Below, piece after piece: positions 34,001 to 36,977 of a DNA stretch of 36,977 nucleotides. The translations under genes were made by a program, and so were the position numbers. Under the pieces are notes generated by a model, which was not told the DNA's origin, did no database searches, and worked only from the letters and a program-made list of their open reading frames with translations. The stretch is from Zoogloeaceae bacterium (lineage in GTDB: Bacteria > Pseudomonadota > Gammaproteobacteria > Burkholderiales > Rhodocyclaceae). Positions within the stretch are counted from its first letter, which is position 1. Each line of letters opens with the position of its first letter. The DNA lies in the NCBI GenBank assembly GCA_031271025.1, contig JAISWQ010000110.1:1-36977 (forward strand). The letters run 5' to 3'.

Positions 34001-36977
34001 CTCAGCGTTTCCGGCCAGCTCACCAACCGGGGGCTGATCAACAGCGGCAACGCCGGTTCCGGCGAAGCGCGCCTTGCCGCTGCCGTCCTCGACAATCTGG
34101 GCGGCGGGCGTATCTACGGCGACCATCTGGCCATTGCCGCCGGTACGGTGAACAATCTGGCGGAGGGCGGCAGCGCCCCGGTCATTGCCGCGCGCGAACG
34201 TCTCGATCTCGGTGTTGGCACTCTGAACAACCACGACGAGGCGCTGATTTTTTCTGCTGGCGATCTTTTCATTGGCGGCGGACTCGACGCGCAGAACCGG
34301 GCTGTCGGACAATCCACCGCCCTCGACAACGCCAGCGCCACGATCGAGGCGCTGGGCGACCTCACCATCAACACCGCCAGCCTGAGCAATTACAAGCGTG
34401 TATTTGAAACCGCCCAAATTCAAACCAACGAGTTTCCGGCAGGCGTCTCCCTGCTCGATTACGTGCCTGAACTGTACTTTTATTGGACGATAGAGGAAAC
34501 AAACCCGATCAACTGGCGCAACTTCGTGCGAGATCGCTACATCGGCATCATTGCCGATCTTCTCGGCGGCGGGCTTGACACGGCCTATCGTGGCGAACTC
34601 GCAGCGCTGATCAACGCGCAGCCGCGCGGGGTGTATGAAGATTCCCGCGCCATATGGAATCTGCTGATTGGCAAGATGAAAGCCGAACGCCCCGAGGACG
34701 TTGCCGCCATGGAGCGCGCCGTCATGGAACGCGGGGTTCCGCAGCAGGCCCACGGCCAGATCTGCAAGGATGACGACTGCGACTACATCCATTACTTGAC
34801 CACCTCGTACACCACCTACCGCGATGTTGTCACCGCGGATTCTCCTGCCGCCGTGATCCGCTCCGGCGGCGACATGCGCATCGATACCACCATGCTTCTG
34901 GACAACCGCTACAGCCTGATCCAGTCGGGCGGCAACATGCGCCTGACCGGATCGAGCCTGAGCAACACCGGAGCCGAATTCTATCTTGTGACCGACACCA
35001 CCACCATCGCCCGTAAAATTCACTGGGTGGATCGTGATCACGGCAGCACCACCAACACCGAGCGCACGCAGAGCCTGGTCGACAGCGCTCCGGCGATCAT
35101 CAGCGCCGGCGGTTTGTTGACCGGCAGCTTCACCGACCGCATCGACAACCTCACCATCCGGCAGAACGCCGGGCGGGTCACAGGGCAAGGCAGCGCGCCC
35201 GCCAACGTTGGCGCGGGCGCGATTGGCGGCGCCAGCGGCGCGGACGCGGCGCGGATCGAAGCTGGCGCGACGACCACGCGCGCAGCCCAAACCCAGGCGT
35301 CCAATACAGACGCCGGCAGCGTCGCGCGCGCGGCGCGGACAAGCGAAGCCGACTTTGACGCCGCCGCCATGACACAAGCGGCCCATGCCGCCGATGCCGG
35401 TTTCGACGCCGCCGCCGTCCAGCGCGAAGCCGGGACGCTTGCCGCCGACCCAACCCTGCCAAGCCTCGATGCCGCCTCCCGCCAAGCCACGGCCGCCCGG
35501 ACCGACATCGTCCGCGTCTCCGCCGCTGACGGTCCGGCGGCGCTGATCGCCACGGCGCGGCTGTCCCTGGCGCTGCCGGCGAACCAGCTCTACCACACTG
35601 ACCCGAACCGCGCCGGCGTCCTTATCGAAACCGACCCGCTCTTCACCAACTTCCGGAAATGGCTTTCCTCCGACTACATGCTGAACGCCCTGGGCGCTGA
35701 TCCCGCCTGGAGCCAGAAGCGCCTGGGCGACGGTTTTTATGAACAACAGCTGATTACCGAACAGATCGGCGAACTGACCGGAAGAAGATTCCTCGAAGGC
35801 TACGCCAGCGACGAGGAACAATACCGGGCGCTGATGAACGCCGGCCTTACCTATGCTCGGGAATGGCAGCTCATTCCCGGCGTGGCGCTCAGCGCCGAGC
35901 AGATGGCGCACCTCACCACCGATATGGTCTGGCTCGTTGAGCGTGCGGTCACGCTGGCCGACGGCACGGTAGCGCGCGTGCTTGTCCCGCAAGTCTATGC
36001 CCGTGTGCGGGAAGGCGACCTTGCGCCCTCCGGCGCGCTGATCGCCGCCAACGACATTCGCCTCGACACGACGGGCGACCTTGTGAGCAGCGGCACGATC
36101 GCCGGGCGGGAAGTTGTCCTCCTCACCGCCGAAAACATCGAACTCCTGCGCGGACGCGTCAGCGGGAGCGAAGTCCTGGCCCAGGCCAATACCGACCTCA
36201 ACGTTCTGGGCGGCACGATCGAAGCTGAACACGCGCTCATTGCCGCAGCCGGGCGCGATCTCACCATCGAAAGCAGTACCGTGGACTGGAGCGTCCGTCC
36301 GCCCGAAGGACAAAAGGTCAATGCTGCCGTGGAAAAGAGCGTCATCGACCGCGTCGCCGGGCTTTATGTCACTGGCGAGAACGGCACGCTGGTGGCCGCT
36401 GCCGGACGCGATCTCACCCTCCTTGCCGCCGCCCTGGTCAACAGCGCCCCCGCCACAGCCGGAAGCGCTCCCGCCACAGCCGGAACGACCCTGCTTTCCG
36501 CCGGGCGCGACCTCACCCTCGGCACGGTCACCGAAACGAGCAACGCCTCGACTTCCAGCAAGGGCAACCGCTGGACTGAGGCGACGGCCATCGAAGCCGG
36601 CAGCCTGATTCTCGCCGGAGGCGACCTCACGCTTGCCGCCGGAAGCGACCTTCTGGCCCGCGCCGCCAGCGTCACCGCCTTGGGCGACCTTGCCGCCAGT
36701 GCCGGGCGTGATCTCACGATTACCGCCGGAGACAACCATCTCGAAAACGAAATCTGGCACAAGAGCAAGAAGCGCGGCGTCCTTTCCAGCAGAACCCGCG
36801 AACGGCTCGACACGCTTGATGAGACCACCGCGATTGCCAGCCTCTTCTCCGGCGACACCGTGACGCTCACTGCCGGGCAGGATCTCACGGTTCAGGGCAG
36901 CCACGTCGTGGCCACTGGAGATCTCACCGCCTTGGCCGGGCGCGACCTCACGCTTGCCACGGCCAGCGAAACCCATG
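28010..36977 (+). CDS. Giant FhaB/CdiA-type exoprotein, 3' end outside the window
   Basis: A plus-strand frame runs from ATG 28010 to the right edge (2989 codons, no stop found in the parts translated). It starts with an extended signal peptide (MNRNLYRIVFN) cleaved near residue 37-39. The TPS domain follows, with NPAGITCSGCGF at 148-159. Residues 290-2125 are FHA-1 repeats rich in LDNxGG. Next come a non-repetitive segment at 2125-2290 with a Cys pair (2252, 2257), an Ala-rich linker at about 2400-2510, and a conserved block from 2528 (YHTDP, ETDPLFTNFRKWLSSDYML, LGDGFYEQQL, LTGRRFLEGY). FHA-2 repeats (AAGRDLTI) run to the edge. The conserved block is typical of CdiA, so a toxin tip and immunity gene are expected beyond the window. 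AAGGA precedes the ATG by eight bases. Confidence 0.93.
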   Translation, partial: MNRNLYRIVFNGKYRLAFSLQLALGLATILPAGEALAQAVAYKAAPANQRPIILKASNGVPVVDIQTPSAAGVSRNTYSQFDVNADGLILNNSRNNVATQLAGWIQGNPWLAKGTARVILNEVIAGNPSLLGGYVEVGGDKAQVIIANPAGITCSGCGFLNASRATLTTGTPIFSAGVLDGYHVQGGLVRVDGNGMDARQADATEIIARAVEINAGLWAQDLRLTTGANRVDAESVQATPIDGTGEKPVFAVDVAQLGGMYAQRIHLIGTEAGVGVRNAGTLAASAGEVIVTADGRLTHSGLTLGADTRIDVAGIDNSGTLAGERNLALNSRNDVANTGLFHAGEEIRLEVDGQLNNSGRLEARRIEFHGDALDNSGALRQNGEQGMTLLATRVDNAVGARIGNIVHAPDDGQDKESGESRENDAPSADGETAVPTSAIDGGEVGLAPDSVAPDALPLADGLIAVRGELVNTGEIVASGSVALESFETLRNAGTLALYRLSAAGNLLENRGDISAVDAAVTAATLDNRGGALTVANRFLVAARKFDNNQGSLRHTGTDALILPLDELDNRNGQIASNGDAFALTAASLDNRGGQIAHTGSGALTLAADRLDNRGGQITGNSALSVGVAGKLDNGQGVISGQTAVTVTAGGDLANADGRIIAGGDLKIRADAVDNAGGALAAVAGELDLATLGAVDNAKGRIEAGGALTLDTRGGALDNREGGIVGQDALRLLAGAVDNRGGRIEATGILDIVADSIDNHQGGRIVSGAALNIDMKSAFDNSGGILSSQRALTLMTGGNLANADGQIVAGSDLKISAAAVDNAGGMLGAVAGRLDLSASGVIDNTNGRIEAGGALTLTGAGLDNVEGAVLGQTLTLDTRGGALDNSGGLLAAEGALKANSGELINKTGQIQAGGALDLAAASLANTGGVIQSLGDIDAKVRGHFDNQGGRVEADGKLNVAAGSVDNRQGGRIVSAAALDIGAEGALDNSGGILSGQTTLTLAAGGDLANVGGQIVAGSDLNIAANAVDNTDGLIGAVAGDVELAAADRISNANGRIEASGALALTGTGLDNTEGAILGQTLQLDTQSGALDNTAGLISADQALALAATSLANVGGVIQSLGDIDATVNEHFDNRGGKIETDGKLNIAAGSIDNRQDGRIVSAAALDIGTEGALDNSGGILSSQAALTLAAGGDLANVGGQIVAGSDLGISANAVDNSDGLIGAIAGDVELAAADRIGNANGQIEAFGALTLAGTGLDNTAGLIQAGGALDLDTRGAALANQNAGRIIGLDVVTLRAGAMDNTQGLISAERTLALTADSLHNVDGLIQALADGGAASTLAIQGAFDNRGGKLSANHDLEIRAQNLDNRSGQIIGKTLDLATTGAVNNGAGILSSQGALTLAAGADLANVKGQIVAETDLQVTAHAVDNTEGTLGAVGGKLDLVAAGRIGNVGGRLEAFGPLTLTGTGLDNTQGSIIGQTLLLDTRGGALDNIRGLLAAEAILTARSGRFDNTDGLIQAGGEISLDTQGAELINRNTGGNGNALQGILGQQAVRLAAGALDNRGGLIGANGDLAIGAAGDVNNGGGRMLGNGFLTLTAGGEVANAGGTLSSGAALTLAAGRNLTSTGGQIVAGGDLQVEAQNIGNVGGTLAAVAGKIDFYAHGDIDNRGGRIEADGDLTLVGERLDNSGSGLLFGQTLDIASRGRIDNQSGRIVAEGALVAEGSEIDNSAGLIQSGSDLALKAQSGALINANTRGSAQGILSQGAMRLTAGRGIDNSAGRIGAPALTLDAASLTNAGGEIQALTGIDARLSGALDNTGGLLRADAVRITAGSIGNRNTLGANQGIEGSVVKLSANTLDNTRGALRADRLLELAVGGTLDNTSGLISSLGTLNVKDSGVIPDGLTLINTGGTLIADEHLSIDAARATQDGQFLSGQDLSLKLKDDVSVGAGGRIAANRNLTIETTRTIENDGRIEAGNALTLTAQALTNNATGTLTGKDIDLSVSGQLTNRGLINSGNAGSGEARLAAAVLDNLGGGRIYGDHLAIAAGTVNNLAEGGSAPVIAARERLDLGVGTLNNHDEALIFSAGDLFIGGGLDAQNRAVGQSTALDNASATIEALGDLTINTASLSNYKRVFETAQIQTNEFPAGVSLLDYVPELYFYWTIEETNPINWRNFVRDRYIGIIADLLGGGLDTAYRGELAALINAQPRGVYEDSRAIWNLLIGKMKAERPEDVAAMERAVMERGVPQQAHGQICKDDDCDYIHYLTTSYTTYRDVVTADSPAAVIRSGGDMRIDTTMLLDNRYSLIQSGGNMRLTGSSLSNTGAEFYLVTDTTTIARKIHWVDRDHGSTTNTERTQSLVDSAPAIISAGGLLTGSFTDRIDNLTIRQNAGRVTGQGSAPANVGAGAIGGASGADAARIEAGATTTRAAQTQASNTDAGSVARAARTSEADFDAAAMTQAAHAADAGFDAAAVQREAGTLAADPTLPSLDAASRQATAARTDIVRVSAADGPAALIATARLSLALPANQLYHTDPNRAGVLIETDPLFTNFRKWLSSDYMLNALGADPAWSQKRLGDGFYEQQLITEQIGELTGRRFLEGYASDEEQYRALMNAGLTYAREWQLIPGVALSAEQMAHLTTDMVWLVERAVTLADGTVARVLVPQVYARVREGDLAPSGALIAANDIRLDTTGDLVSSGTIAGREVVLLTAENIELLRGRVSGSEVLAQANTDLNVLGGTIEAEHALIAAAGRDLTIESSTVDWSVRPPEGQKVNAAVEKSVIDRVAGLYVTGENGTLVAAAGRDLTLLAAALVNSAPATAGSAPATAGTTLLSAGRDLTLGTVTETSNASTSSKGNRWTEATAIEAGSLILAGGDLTLAAGSDLLARAASVTALGDLAASAGRDLTITAGDNHLENEIWHKSKKRGVLSSRTRERLDTLDETTAIASLFSGDTVTLTAGQDLTVQGSHVVATGDLTALAGRDLTLATASETH
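30278..32680 (+). repeat. Higher-order tandem repeat inside the FHA-1 region
   Basis: Units of about 187-213 codons start at 30278, 30899, 31460 and 32099. Each opens with DNxQxGRIVS or a variant, then DNSGGIL, LTLAAGGDLAN, QIVAGSDL, AVDN, GAVAG, NGRIEA, LTGTGLDN and GQTL in the same order. The second and third units remain nearly identical over long nucleotide stretches, which points to recent duplication. Unit one has about 20 extra residues compared with unit two. Confidence 0.8.

Overview
The window is GC-rich, densely coded bacterial chromosome, most likely from a betaproteobacterium. The main evidence is the gene order rnm(yciV)-yciO-M50 protease-trpS-scpA-scpB, a long class II ribonucleotide reductase, and protein sequences of Rhodocyclales-like type. 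The exact genus cannot be told from the sequence alone. No rRNA, tRNA or CRISPR array was seen.

Layout. (1) 172-1002: an orphan PhnD-like periplasmic binding protein on the minus strand. A 370-base gap follows, holding degenerate insertion-sequence-like ends and a nested hairpin. (2) 1372-6235: a tight six-gene minus-strand housekeeping operon (RNase AM, YciO, M50 protease, TrpS, ScpA, ScpB) with gaps of 2-19 bases. (3) 6301-6387: a fossil of an IS481-type transposase. (4) 6474-16178: a nine-gene plus-strand operon for an MSHA-like type IV pilus or type II secretion machine (secretin, ATPase, platform protein, PilM/N-like and PilO-like proteins, a small exported protein, three pilin-like proteins). 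Most neighbours overlap by 1-4 bases, so translation is probably coupled. (5) 16382-19011: bacteriohemerythrin, an unknown 289-residue protein, a YjfB-type motility protein and an alpha/beta hydrolase. (6) 19396-25487: MurJ and MtfA, an isoprenylcysteine-methyltransferase-like membrane protein, and B12-dependent NrdJ with a promoter and two NrdR-like boxes. (7) 25908 to the right edge: a small EF-Tu-domain-like protein, the outer-membrane transporter FhaC/CdiB, and the first 2989 codons of a giant FhaB/CdiA exoprotein that runs off the window.

How the genes work together. The pilus operon supplies an outer-membrane secretin, a motor and pilin-like subunits, but no prepilin peptidase is present here. 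FhaC and FhaB/CdiA form a two-partner secretion pair. The conserved block near residues 2528-2660 and the following FHA-2 repeats make a contact-dependent inhibition (CDI) toxin filament likely. The toxin tip and immunity gene would lie just beyond position 36977. The FhaB gene also holds a higher-order repeat of about 190-210 residues inside its ordinary FHA repeats, and a non-repetitive insert that may bind a receptor. These two, the pilus operon and the NrdR control region are the parts most worth following up.
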